Origin: an uncultured Spirochaetaceae bacterium
Lineage (GTDB): Bacteria; Spirochaetota; Spirochaetia; Treponematales; Treponemataceae
NCBI GenBank assembly: GCA_902797925.1
Contig: CADBUT010000103.1
Location: 1-10,998 of the forward strand
DNA length: 10,998 nucleotides
Reading direction: 5' to 3'
The notes under the pieces are model-generated. The model saw only the letters and a list, made by a program, of their open reading frames with translations. It was not told the DNA's origin and ran no database searches. Both the position numbers and the translations under genes were made by a program. Below are positions 5,369-10,998 of this stretch, one piece after another (position 1 is the first letter of the stretch; each line of letters opens with the position of its first letter).

Positions 5369-6607
5369 TCAGTTGATCAATATTACTGTAACATCATTTA
5401 CGTTTGTGCCAGTAGGGCCTGTTTTGATTAGGCCGTCACAGGCTTTAAGCGCATGATAAGCATCATTTTCAGAAAGCACATTATAAATGGAAATACCTTT
5501 TTTCAGCAGTTTGTCTTTTGTGCTGCCGTCAACGTAGCCGCCTGCTGCATCTGTAGGTCCGTCTGTTCCGTCCGAACCTATTGAAAAGACAGCGGCATTT
5601 TTAAGTCCGCTTATGCCTTCGGCAGCGGCAACAGCAAGTTCCTGATTCCTGCCGCCGAGGCCTTTTCCTTTTAGATGAACTACAGTTTCTCCGCCAAAAA
5701 TTACGGCAGTTTCTTTGCTGTCAGATGCATAAAAACGGGCAATAGACGCCGCCATTTTTCCGGCCTCGCATGCTTCGCAGTCTACGGTATCCGCAAGAAT
5801 TAAAGACGAATAACCTTTTTGTCCGGCAGCTTCTGCCGCAGCTTGAACAAGCTGGCTGACACTGCCTGTAATCTCGGTTGTTACGTTATCAAGAACTTTC
5901 GGGGTTTCGTCAGCAAGCGTTTTTTTTGCTGCTTCAGAAATTGTCAGCTTGTATTTTCCGGCAATAGAAAGTGCCTGTTCAGAGGTGCTTTCGTCCGGGT
6001 ATGCGGGACCTGAAGCTATTACATCAAGCGGATTGCCGATAACATCTGAAAGCACAACCGCAAAAACTTTTGCAGGAGCACAGTGTCTGGCAAATCTTCC
6101 GCCCTTAACTTTTGAGAGATGCTTTCTTATTGTGTTTATTTCCTGTATTGAAGCTCCGCATGACAGCAGTTCTTTTGTTATGGTTTCAAGTTCATCAGGG
6201 TTTATTGCAGGGCTTTCAAATAGGGCTGAACCGCCGCCTGAAACAAGAAAAAGAACTAAGTCTTTTTCTGTAAGGTGTTGTGTCATAAGTAAGGCTTCTT
6301 TTGTGGCGGCGTAAGTGTTCGTATCTGGCACAGGATGACCTGCTTCAAAGATTCTTGTCCGCGGAATATTGCCTTTTGAATGTCCGTATTTCGTTATGAC
6401 AATTCCTTCATAAAGTCTGTCCCCAAGACACGCCGCCGCAGCAGAGGCCATATTCCATGCAGCTTTTCCAATAGCTGCAAGATAAATATGTCCTTCAACC
6501 GGCGGCAGTTTTTCCATTGCTGTTTTTACAGCAGTCTCTGGCAGAACAGCCTTGATAGATTCACTTATAATGTATTCTGCTGTCTTCCGCTGTTCTGTCA
6601 TGTTCAT
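5369..6607 (-). CDS. Glycerate 2-kinase (MOFRL/GckA-TtuD type)
   Basis: This enzyme phosphorylates D-glycerate to 2-phosphoglycerate with ATP, feeding glycerate into glycolysis. The 412-residue length and both domains fit the class: an N-terminal DUF4147 domain with AAIGKAA (Lys48), VSGGGSALFESP (122-133), EINTIRKHLSKVKGG (156-170) and SDVIGNPLDVIASGP (187-201), and a C-terminal MOFRL domain with IFGGETVVHLKGKGLGGRNQE (303-323), IGSDGTDGPTDAAGG (343-357) and TGPTGTNVNDV (396-406). The expected catalytic residues appear to be present. Its ATG overlaps the stop of the YhhN gene upstream as ATGA, and no ribosome binding site precedes it (CCTTTTCTTTAA), so translation is probably coupled to yhhN; an ATG two codons later is an alternative start. 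It converges on the diguanylate cyclase gene with a 36-nt gap. Distinct from the GlxK/GarK glycerate kinases. Confidence 0.93.
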   Translation of the reverse strand: MNMTEQRKTAEYIISESIKAVLPETAVKTAMEKLPPVEGHIYLAAIGKAAWNMASAAAACLGDRLYEGIVITKYGHSKGNIPRTRIFEAGHPVPDTNTYAATKEALLMTQHLTEKDLVLFLVSGGGSALFESPAINPDELETITKELLSCGASIQEINTIRKHLSKVKGGRFARHCAPAKVFAVVLSDVIGNPLDVIASGPAYPDESTSEQALSIAGKYKLTISEAAKKTLADETPKVLDNVTTEITGSVSQLVQAAAEAAGQKGYSSLILADTVDCEACEAGKMAASIARFYASDSKETAVIFGGETVVHLKGKGLGGRNQELAVAAAEGISGLKNAAVFSIGSDGTDGPTDAAGGYVDGSTKDKLLKKGISIYNVLSENDAYHALKACDGLIKTGPTGTNVNDVTVILIN

Positions 6608-7296
6608 TTAAAGAAAAGGCAGAATGCAATAAGCAGCTGACCAATGTAATAAAGCGAAAGATTGGTTATACGCAGCGGGAATCTTGTAGTACCGCTGAAA
6701 GTGTTGAAAATAAGCACTATATCTGAAAGTGTAAATAATACGGCACCGGCTGCATACATTATGTTGTGAACCGAAGGTTTTGCTATTACAATACCGCCTG
6801 CAATAGCTGTCATTATGATGACTGCTCCAAGATAGAAGATACCGAAAATCTTGAATGCCGGTTTTACTTCCATTGTTAAAAAGATATAGGCGAGCAGGGC
6901 AGCGGCTATTACAGCACCGGTTGCAACACAGCCCCAGAGATTTTCGGCCTGCGGAATAAGTGCTGCAAGATAAAGAATGTGACCTGCAAGAAAAGCCGCG
7001 ATTCCGGCTAAAAACACTTTCTGTCCGATTTTATCAAAGACAAAACGAAGATTCAAAAGAATATCGCCTGCCATACCGAGGATAAGTGCAATAAAAATCT
7101 TTTTGGCAAAGCTTTCGTAAGCCTGGTCACCTGTGCAGCTCATATAACCTGCAAAGCCTATGATTACAAAGCAAAGCGAGGCAAGCCCTTTAAGCACAAC
7201 GGCTGGAACATATTTTTCTTTATGCTCAACGGCGATAAAAAATGCCTGAATTATTATTCCAATAACGGCAATTACAAAAAGAACAGGTGAAATCAT
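6604..7296 (-). CDS. YhhN/TMEM86 family membrane protein (putative lysoplasmalogenase)
   Basis: An inner-membrane protein of 230 residues with about seven to eight hydrophobic segments. Family marks are GDILL (77-81), FLAGHILY (102-109) and GAVLFTLSDIVL (184-195), whose Asp78, His106 and Asp192 are the conserved polar positions within the membrane, plus LYYIGQLLI near the end. The mammalian member TMEM86B hydrolyses the vinyl-ether bond of lysoplasmalogens; for bacterial members that activity is known only in some cases, so the reaction here is inferred from the family. The ATG is preceded by a strong AGGAGG (complement of 7301-7306) 4 nt away. It heads a two-gene unit with glycerate 2-kinase, overlapping by 4 nt, and is divergent from the thiamine operon. 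Any functional link between the two partners is not obvious. Confidence 0.85.
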   Translation of the reverse strand: MISPVLFVIAVIGIIIQAFFIAVEHKEKYVPAVVLKGLASLCFVIIGFAGYMSCTGDQAYESFAKKIFIALILGMAGDILLNLRFVFDKIGQKVFLAGIAAFLAGHILYLAALIPQAENLWGCVATGAVIAAALLAYIFLTMEVKPAFKIFGIFYLGAVIIMTAIAGGIVIAKPSVHNIMYAAGAVLFTLSDIVLIFNTFSGTTRFPLRITNLSLYYIGQLLIAFCLFFK

Positions 7297-7313
7297 AAAA
7301 CCTCCTGTTCAAT

Positions 7314-7342
7314 ATTCTAACATGATATTTTGTGATTGTGTA
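7314..7342 (-). promoter_or_regulatory. Candidate extended -10 promoter for yhhN
   Basis: Read on the minus strand: TACACA (7342-7337, 4 of 6), a 17-nt spacer ending in TGT, then TAGAAT (7319-7314, 5 of 6). Transcription would start near 7307, next to the AGGAGG ribosome binding site, giving a leader of about 11 nt. Confidence 0.4.
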
Positions 7343-7346
7343 AAAT

Positions 7347-7401
7347 ATTCTGTGCGGAACAGAATTGCACTTCTGCAATTGCACACAATTATTGTTTGTG
7401 C
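7347..7401. repeat. Cluster of three adjacent or overlapping inverted repeats between yhhN and thiB
   Basis: ATTCTGT/ACAGAAT (7347-7353, 7359-7365) encloses a 5-nt loop. AATTGCA/TGCAATT (7363-7369, 7374-7380) encloses CTTC. GCACA/TGTGC (7381-7385, 7397-7401) encloses an interrupted stem. The first two share AAT and so are mutually exclusive as RNA. AATTGCAC also occurs as a direct repeat (7363-7370, 7377-7384), and TGCAATTGCA (7374-7383) is a perfect palindrome. The block lies upstream of the apparent start of both transcripts, which suits a DNA operator better than RNA structure. Confidence 0.4.
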
Positions 7402-7420
7402 TATTTTAATTCAACATATT
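7392..7420 (+). promoter_or_regulatory. Tentative promoter for the thiamine operon
   Basis: TTGTTT (7392-7397, 4 of 6), a 17-nt spacer and CATATT (7415-7420, 4 of 6). Transcription would start near 7427, about 35 nt before the TPP aptamer, at a 6-bp hairpin (TGTTCG 7426-7431 with CGAACA 7449-7454). The match is modest, and TTTAAT (7405-7410) is a competing -10. Confidence 0.25.
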
Positions 7421-7456
7421 CGACCTGTTCGGAGACTCGGTTAGTTTTCGAACACG

Positions 7457-7552
7457 TATATTGGGGGTGCTGTTTTTACGGCTGAGATTATACCCATAGA
7501 ATTCTGTATAGAATTCCAACCTGATCCGGGTAATGCCGACGGAGGGAAGATA
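7457..7552 (+). promoter_or_regulatory. TPP riboswitch (thi box) controlling thiBPQ
   Basis: The conserved TPP aptamer elements occur in order: GGGGGTGC (7463-7470), GCTGAGA (7481-7487), ACCC (7492-7495), AACCTGATCCGGGTAATGCC (7518-7537) and GGAGGGAAG (7541-7549). GGGGGT pairs with ACCC to form P2; GCTG (7469-7472) pairs with CGGC (7479-7482) as a short P3; the pyrophosphate-side loop is GTAATG. An 18-nt hairpin (GAATTC-TGTATA-GAATTC, 7499-7516) is inserted between P2 and the CTGAT element. The outer P1 is weak and AT-rich (about 7457-7462 with 7547-7552). GGAGGG lies 6 nt before the thiB ATG and so also serves as the ribosome binding site; TPP binding should hide it and block translation. 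No separate terminator or anti-terminator is seen. Confidence 0.93.
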
Positions 7553-8584
7553 ATGTTTAAATCTTCTATTAAATTTATTCCATTTATTTTATTGATTCTG
7601 GCAGTTTTTTCGGGCTGCTCTAAAAAAGCTGCTGACGAAAGCCGCTTAAAAGAAGTTGTTGTTTACACTTACGACAGTTTTGTAAGCGAGTGGGGTGCAG
7701 GGCCGGAAATTGAAAAGCTCTTTGAAGAGAAGACTGGTCTTGAGCTTACATTTGTTGACTGTGGCGATGCTGTTCAAGTTTTGAGCCGCGCTGTTTTAGA
7801 AAAAAATGACGTTCAGGCTGATGTAATTCTCGGGCTTGACAATAATATCGCGCAAAAAGCAGAAAAAGCAGGAATTCTTGTGTCTTACAAACCGGCTGAT
7901 GCAGATAAAATCATTTCAGATGAAATCAGACTTCAGCTTGGCAAAAACTGGACGCTTACGCCTTATGATTACAGCCACTTTGCAATGATTTATGATACGC
8001 TTTCTGATGTCCCGTGTCCGAAAAGCCTTGAAGATTTGCTTAACCCTGTTTATGAGAAGAAAATCATTTTGATGGATCCACGCACTTCTACACCGGGGCT
8101 TGGTTTTGTAACTTGGACAGCCGCAATTTACGGCGATAAAACCGCAGATTATTGGAAGGCACTTAAACCGAATATTCTTACAATGGCGCCGGGCTGGAGC
8201 TCTGGCTACGGGCTTTTCAAAAAGGGTGAGGCTCCGCTTGTTATAAGCTACACAACAAGCCCTGCAAGCCATATCGAGTACGACAACACTGACCGCTACA
8301 TTGCTCCGGTTTTTGAGCAGGGCCACCCGATTCAGGTTGAAGGCGCAGGCATATTGAAGGGCGCAAAAAACAGAAAGGGCGCAGAAATGTTCATAGATTT
8401 TCTGATTTCAGAAGAAGCCCAGTCTGTTATGCCTTTGACACAATGGATGAACCCCGTAAACAAAGCTGTCGCTCTTCCTGCATGTTATGAACAGGCGGCG
8501 CCGATTCCGTCAAAAACACTGGCTGTTGACCCTGCCGTTCTTGATAAGACTGTAGATGAAATCATGAAGATTTTGGAAAACTAA
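7553..8584 (+). CDS. thiB: ThiB/TbpA, thiamine (TPP)-binding lipoprotein of the ABC importer
   Basis: It binds thiamine and its phosphates outside the inner membrane and passes them to ThiPQ. The 343 residues open with a lipoprotein signal (hydrophobic 8-18, lipobox FSGC with Cys22), so it should be membrane-anchored. The match to the TbpA family is strong: VVVYTYDSFVSEWGAGP (35-51), ADVILGLDNN (89-98), DPRTSTPGLG (175-184), GWSSGYGLFKKGE (214-226) with Trp215, and VISYTTSPASHIEYD (230-244), which holds the aromatic residues that sandwich thiamine. QWMNPVNKAVALP (297-309) matches the C-terminal Trp-containing strand. It is the first gene of the operon and sits directly behind the TPP riboswitch, whose GGAGGG is its ribosome binding site; one base separates its stop from thiP. 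Both genomic control and motifs agree on thiamine or TPP as the ligand. Confidence 0.96.
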   Translation: MFKSSIKFIPFILLILAVFSGCSKKAADESRLKEVVVYTYDSFVSEWGAGPEIEKLFEEKTGLELTFVDCGDAVQVLSRAVLEKNDVQADVILGLDNNIAQKAEKAGILVSYKPADADKIISDEIRLQLGKNWTLTPYDYSHFAMIYDTLSDVPCPKSLEDLLNPVYEKKIILMDPRTSTPGLGFVTWTAAIYGDKTADYWKALKPNILTMAPGWSSGYGLFKKGEAPLVISYTTSPASHIEYDNTDRYIAPVFEQGHPIQVEGAGILKGAKNRKGAEMFIDFLISEEAQSVMPLTQWMNPVNKAVALPACYEQAAPIPSKTLAVDPAVLDKTVDEIMKILEN

Positions 8585-8585
8585 A

Positions 8586-10073
8586 ATGCTGCGCTTATTA
8601 CATGTTGTCTGGTTTACATTCACTCAGGCAGCATGTTCTACATTATTAGCTCTGCTTATAGGGCTTTCTGCTGCATTTTTTTGCGGACGCAGAAAATTTG
8701 CCGGCAGAAAATTCCTTTTATCGCTTTCTTCTGTTCCATTTTGTGTGCCGCCTCTGATTATAGCCTTGGGCTATGTCACTTTTCTCGGTTTGAACGGCGG
8801 TCTGAATCATTTTCTGATGTTCATTTTTGGGCTTGAAAAACCGCCCGTAAAAATTCTTTATTCATTCGCAGGTCTTGTAATCGCCCACGGCTTTTACAAT
8901 TTTCCGATTATAATGAAAAATGTCAGCGATGTATGGGAAAGACTGCCGTCTGAAACAGCCGAAAGCGCAAGACTTCTCGGTGCGTCTGAATCAAGAATTT
9001 TTAAAACCGTCACAATTTTTCAGCTTATTCCGTCTATAGTTTCTTCATGTATGCTTGTGTTTATTTACTGCTTTCTCAGCTTTATTCTGGTACTGCTTTT
9101 CGGCGGCATAGGCAACACAACCCTTGAAGTTGAAATCTACAAGTCAGCCAGAGGCACATTAGATTTTCACAATGTAGCATATCTTGCAATAACAGAAACG
9201 CTTATTCTCTGCGCTATGACAATATTGTACACTCTTATAGAACGGAACGCTTCACGTCTAAAAAAGCTTGACTCTGTCTGCTTCAACGAAAGAAAGGCCA
9301 TAAAGGGTTTTGCCGAAACTACAGGTTTTATCTTGCTATTTTTGCTGATCTTTGTTTTCTTTTTGCTGCCGCTCGCCGGCATAGTCTTTAACGCATTTAC
9401 ATCTCTTAAGACAGGCAGCAGATTCACGCTTGAAACTTTCAGGCAGATTCTCAAAACGAAAAGCTTTTTGCCGTCACTTAAATCTTCAGTTTATGTTGGA
9501 ACTTGTACCGGCTTTCTTTGTACACTTTTCGGTTTTCTGTACGCCGTAATTCTACGCTTTTCAGAAAATAAGACCGAAAAACCGAATATCATTCTGAAAA
9601 TTATACCGATGCTGCCTATGTCAATTTCCAGCGTAGTTGTCGGTGTTCTTATAACTTTGCTGATAAGACGCGGCACACCCGCAAGTCTTGTGCTTTCCCA
9701 AACTTTTTTGTCTTGGCCGCTTGCTTTCAGAATAATTTATCCCTTTGTTGAAAAAATTCCGGACGAAACATTGGACTGTGCGGCGCTCATTTCAAAAAGC
9801 AGGTTTGATACATTAATCAGAGTTATACTGCCTGTGTGCAGCACCGGTATATTGAATGCGTTCTGCTTTTCGTTTGCGCTAAGTGCAGGCGATACTACGC
9901 TGCCTTTAGTGCTTGCAATTCCAAAATTTGATACATTGTCACTTTTTTGCTACAGATTCGCAGGCGCATATAGATTTAACGAAGCCTGTGCGGCCGGTGT
10001 AATTTTGGGCGCATTGTGCGCTGTTTTCTTTGCGTTAAGCAGCTTAAAATTGAAAAACAATAAGAGAGGTTAG
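8586..10073 (+). CDS. thiP: ThiP, thiamine ABC importer permease (two fused membrane domains)
   Basis: A 495-residue inner-membrane permease with about twelve hydrophobic segments, made of two halves that each carry an EAA coupling loop for ThiQ: the first at about 122-146 (SETAESARLLGASESRIFK), the second at about 393-417 (DETLDCAALISKSRFDTLIR, then VILP). The conserved glycine is Gly132 in the first loop but serine (Ser403) in the second. SAGDTTLPLVLAIP (433-446) is typical of the thiamine and iron permease group. The fused two-domain form is the usual ThiP design and the length is near that of the E. coli protein. It starts one base after the thiB stop with only a weak GGAA before it, so it is probably translationally coupled, and it ends 2 nt before thiQ. 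Confidence 0.94.
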   Translation: MLRLLHVVWFTFTQAACSTLLALLIGLSAAFFCGRRKFAGRKFLLSLSSVPFCVPPLIIALGYVTFLGLNGGLNHFLMFIFGLEKPPVKILYSFAGLVIAHGFYNFPIIMKNVSDVWERLPSETAESARLLGASESRIFKTVTIFQLIPSIVSSCMLVFIYCFLSFILVLLFGGIGNTTLEVEIYKSARGTLDFHNVAYLAITETLILCAMTILYTLIERNASRLKKLDSVCFNERKAIKGFAETTGFILLFLLIFVFFLLPLAGIVFNAFTSLKTGSRFTLETFRQILKTKSFLPSLKSSVYVGTCTGFLCTLFGFLYAVILRFSENKTEKPNIILKIIPMLPMSISSVVVGVLITLLIRRGTPASLVLSQTFLSWPLAFRIIYPFVEKIPDETLDCAALISKSRFDTLIRVILPVCSTGILNAFCFSFALSAGDTTLPLVLAIPKFDTLSLFCYRFAGAYRFNEACAAGVILGALCAVFFALSSLKLKNNKRG

Positions 10074-10075
10074 CA

Positions 10076-10759
10076 GTGTATTTTTCAGCAGAAAACTTAC
10101 ATGAAGCATTTGACAGCGTGACTATTGACGTTTCTTTTGAATGTGAAAAAGGTACAATGACTTCGATTGTCGGACCAAGCGGAAGCGGCAAATCTACAGT
10201 GCTGCGCCTTATCTGCGGTTTAGACAAACCGGGCAAAAATCAGAAAATTGTTCTGGACGGAGTTGATATAACCGGCGAAAAACCGGCAAAGCGCAGAATC
10301 GGAATGGTTTTTCAGAAAAACACACTGTTCAATCATCTTCGTGTTGAAGATAATGTTGCTTATGGCTTAATTTCAAACGGAATGAACAAAAAAGCCGCGA
10401 GGGCAGAAGCTTCCGCTTTTCTTAAAGATTTTGGGCTTGAAGGTTTTGAGAAGCGCTACCCGGATACACTTTCCGGCGGAGAGGCGCAGAGGGTTTCTCT
10501 TGCAAGAACGCTGATAATGAAACCGAAGCTTGTGCTTTTTGACGAACCTTTGTCTGCTTTAGATGCGCCGCTACGCAAAAAACTTGCACAGTTTATAAGA
10601 GAGCTGCAGAAAACTTTTGGTTTTACCGGCATTATGGTCACGCACGACATTAACGAAGCTAAAGCCGTAAGCGACAGAATAATTCTTATAAAAAACGGAA
10701 AAATTTTCTGGTCGGGCAGGGCAGAAGACTTTGACGAAAGGCTTATGGAAGAAAAATAA
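10076..10759 (+). CDS. thiQ: ThiQ, thiamine ABC importer ATPase
   Basis: The ATPase that powers thiamine/TPP import; 227 residues, the usual short ThiQ form without a regulatory C-terminal domain. All ABC motifs are intact: Walker A GPSGSGKST (33-41), Q-loop VFQ (78-80), signature LSGGEAQRV (132-140), Walker B LVLFDEP (152-158) with Glu157 as catalytic base, D-loop SALD (160-163) and switch His190. It starts at a GTG at 10076, preceded by AGAGAGG 6 nt upstream; this start leaves 2 nt after the thiP stop and fits the family's N-terminus (an unusually brief first strand, MYFSAENLHEAF). Specificity for thiamine is inferred from its operon, since the ATPase alone resembles those for iron, sulfate and polyamines. 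Confidence 0.94.
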   Translation: MYFSAENLHEAFDSVTIDVSFECEKGTMTSIVGPSGSGKSTVLRLICGLDKPGKNQKIVLDGVDITGEKPAKRRIGMVFQKNTLFNHLRVEDNVAYGLISNGMNKKAARAEASAFLKDFGLEGFEKRYPDTLSGGEAQRVSLARTLIMKPKLVLFDEPLSALDAPLRKKLAQFIRELQKTFGFTGIMVTHDINEAKAVSDRIILIKNGKIFWSGRAEDFDERLMEEK

Positions 10760-10788
10760 ATCTGTTTTTGCACAGCAAAGGATATAAA

Positions 10789-10998
10789 ATGAAAACTGAA
10801 ATAGAAGACAACAATTCAAGATTAATCTGTCATTTCAACAAGATTAAGCTGCTTGAAAGCATTGCAAACCAAATTGGCTTTTACGGCGTGCAGTGCGGAA
10901 ACGCAACTCTTTTTGATTATATCGATATGAACTGCGGCGCAATTCCGGAAGGTGATTTTGCGCAAGTTGTGGATATGTCTGCGCCGTTGCAGTTTCTT
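10789..10998 (+). CDS. Unrecognised protein downstream of thiQ (first 70 residues; runs off the window)
   Basis: An ATG at 10789 follows AAAGGA (10777-10782) by 6 nt and opens a frame that stays open to the window end. It begins MKTEIEDNNSRLICHFNKIK, followed by LLESIANQIGFYGVQCGN and, further on, DYIDMNCGAIPEGDFAQVVD. There is no signal peptide or membrane segment, so it should start as a cytoplasmic protein; three cysteines (residues 14, 36 and 49) are the only distinctive residues. I do not recognise a family. The 29-nt gap after thiQ contains no terminator or clear promoter, so it may be co-transcribed with thiBPQ and share TPP control at the transcript level. A thiamine-processing role would be a guess from position only. 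Confidence 0.7.
   Translation, partial: MKTEIEDNNSRLICHFNKIKLLESIANQIGFYGVQCGNATLFDYIDMNCGAIPEGDFAQVVDMSAPLQFL

Noticed and set aside
7426..7454. Terminator or anti-terminator upstream of the TPP aptamer
   Set aside because: TGTTCG/CGAACA is a 6-bp stem with a 17-nt loop and no following T-run; it lies before, not after, the aptamer, so it does not act as an expression platform.

Overview
The window reads as an ordinary chromosomal stretch of a bacterium with two membranes, most likely a host-associated Treponema-like spirochaete. The hints are middling GC by eye, strong AGGAG-type ribosome binding sites, a spirochaete-style lipobox (FSGC) on the thiamine-binding protein, and a TPP-riboswitch-controlled thiBPQ operon like the tbpABC operon known from Treponema denticola. 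The taxonomic call is an inference; no rRNA or other marker gene is present. I see no phage genes, insertion sequence, CRISPR array, tRNA or rRNA.

Layout. 1-1877 (+): methionine importer, with the C-terminal end of metN, complete metI, then metQ behind its own apparent promoter and a GUAA-capped hairpin, closed by a strong terminator (1918-1953). 2115-3239 (+): a DUF362 protein with two [4Fe-4S] clusters, preceded by a dyad and by a duplicated ribosome binding site with a 16-codon upstream ORF. 3314-3865 (+): GNAT acetyltransferase, followed by a long perfect hairpin that is both a terminator and a possible dispersed repeat. 4043-5332 (+): tandem PAS-like plus GGDEF diguanylate cyclase. 7296-5369 (-): a two-gene unit, a YhhN/TMEM86 membrane protein followed by glycerate 2-kinase, overlapping by ATGA. 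7297-7552: divergent regulatory region with stacked inverted repeats and a TPP riboswitch. 7553-10759 (+): thiB-thiP-thiQ thiamine importer. From 10789 (+): the start of an unrecognised protein that runs off the window.

How the genes work together. Two complete or nearly complete ABC importers (methionine and thiamine/TPP) suggest an organism that scavenges cofactors and amino acids. The thiamine operon should be shut off when TPP binds the leader, because the conserved 3' end of the aptamer is itself the thiB ribosome binding site. The DUF362, GNAT and GGDEF genes look like independent transcription units. The gene after thiQ may be co-transcribed with the importer.

I did not find a convincing new multi-gene system. 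The most unusual items are small and regulatory: an extra hairpin formed by a 12-nt tandem duplication inside the TPP aptamer, a possible leaderless start for the diguanylate cyclase, the architecture upstream of the DUF362 gene, and the unknown gene attached to the thiamine operon.
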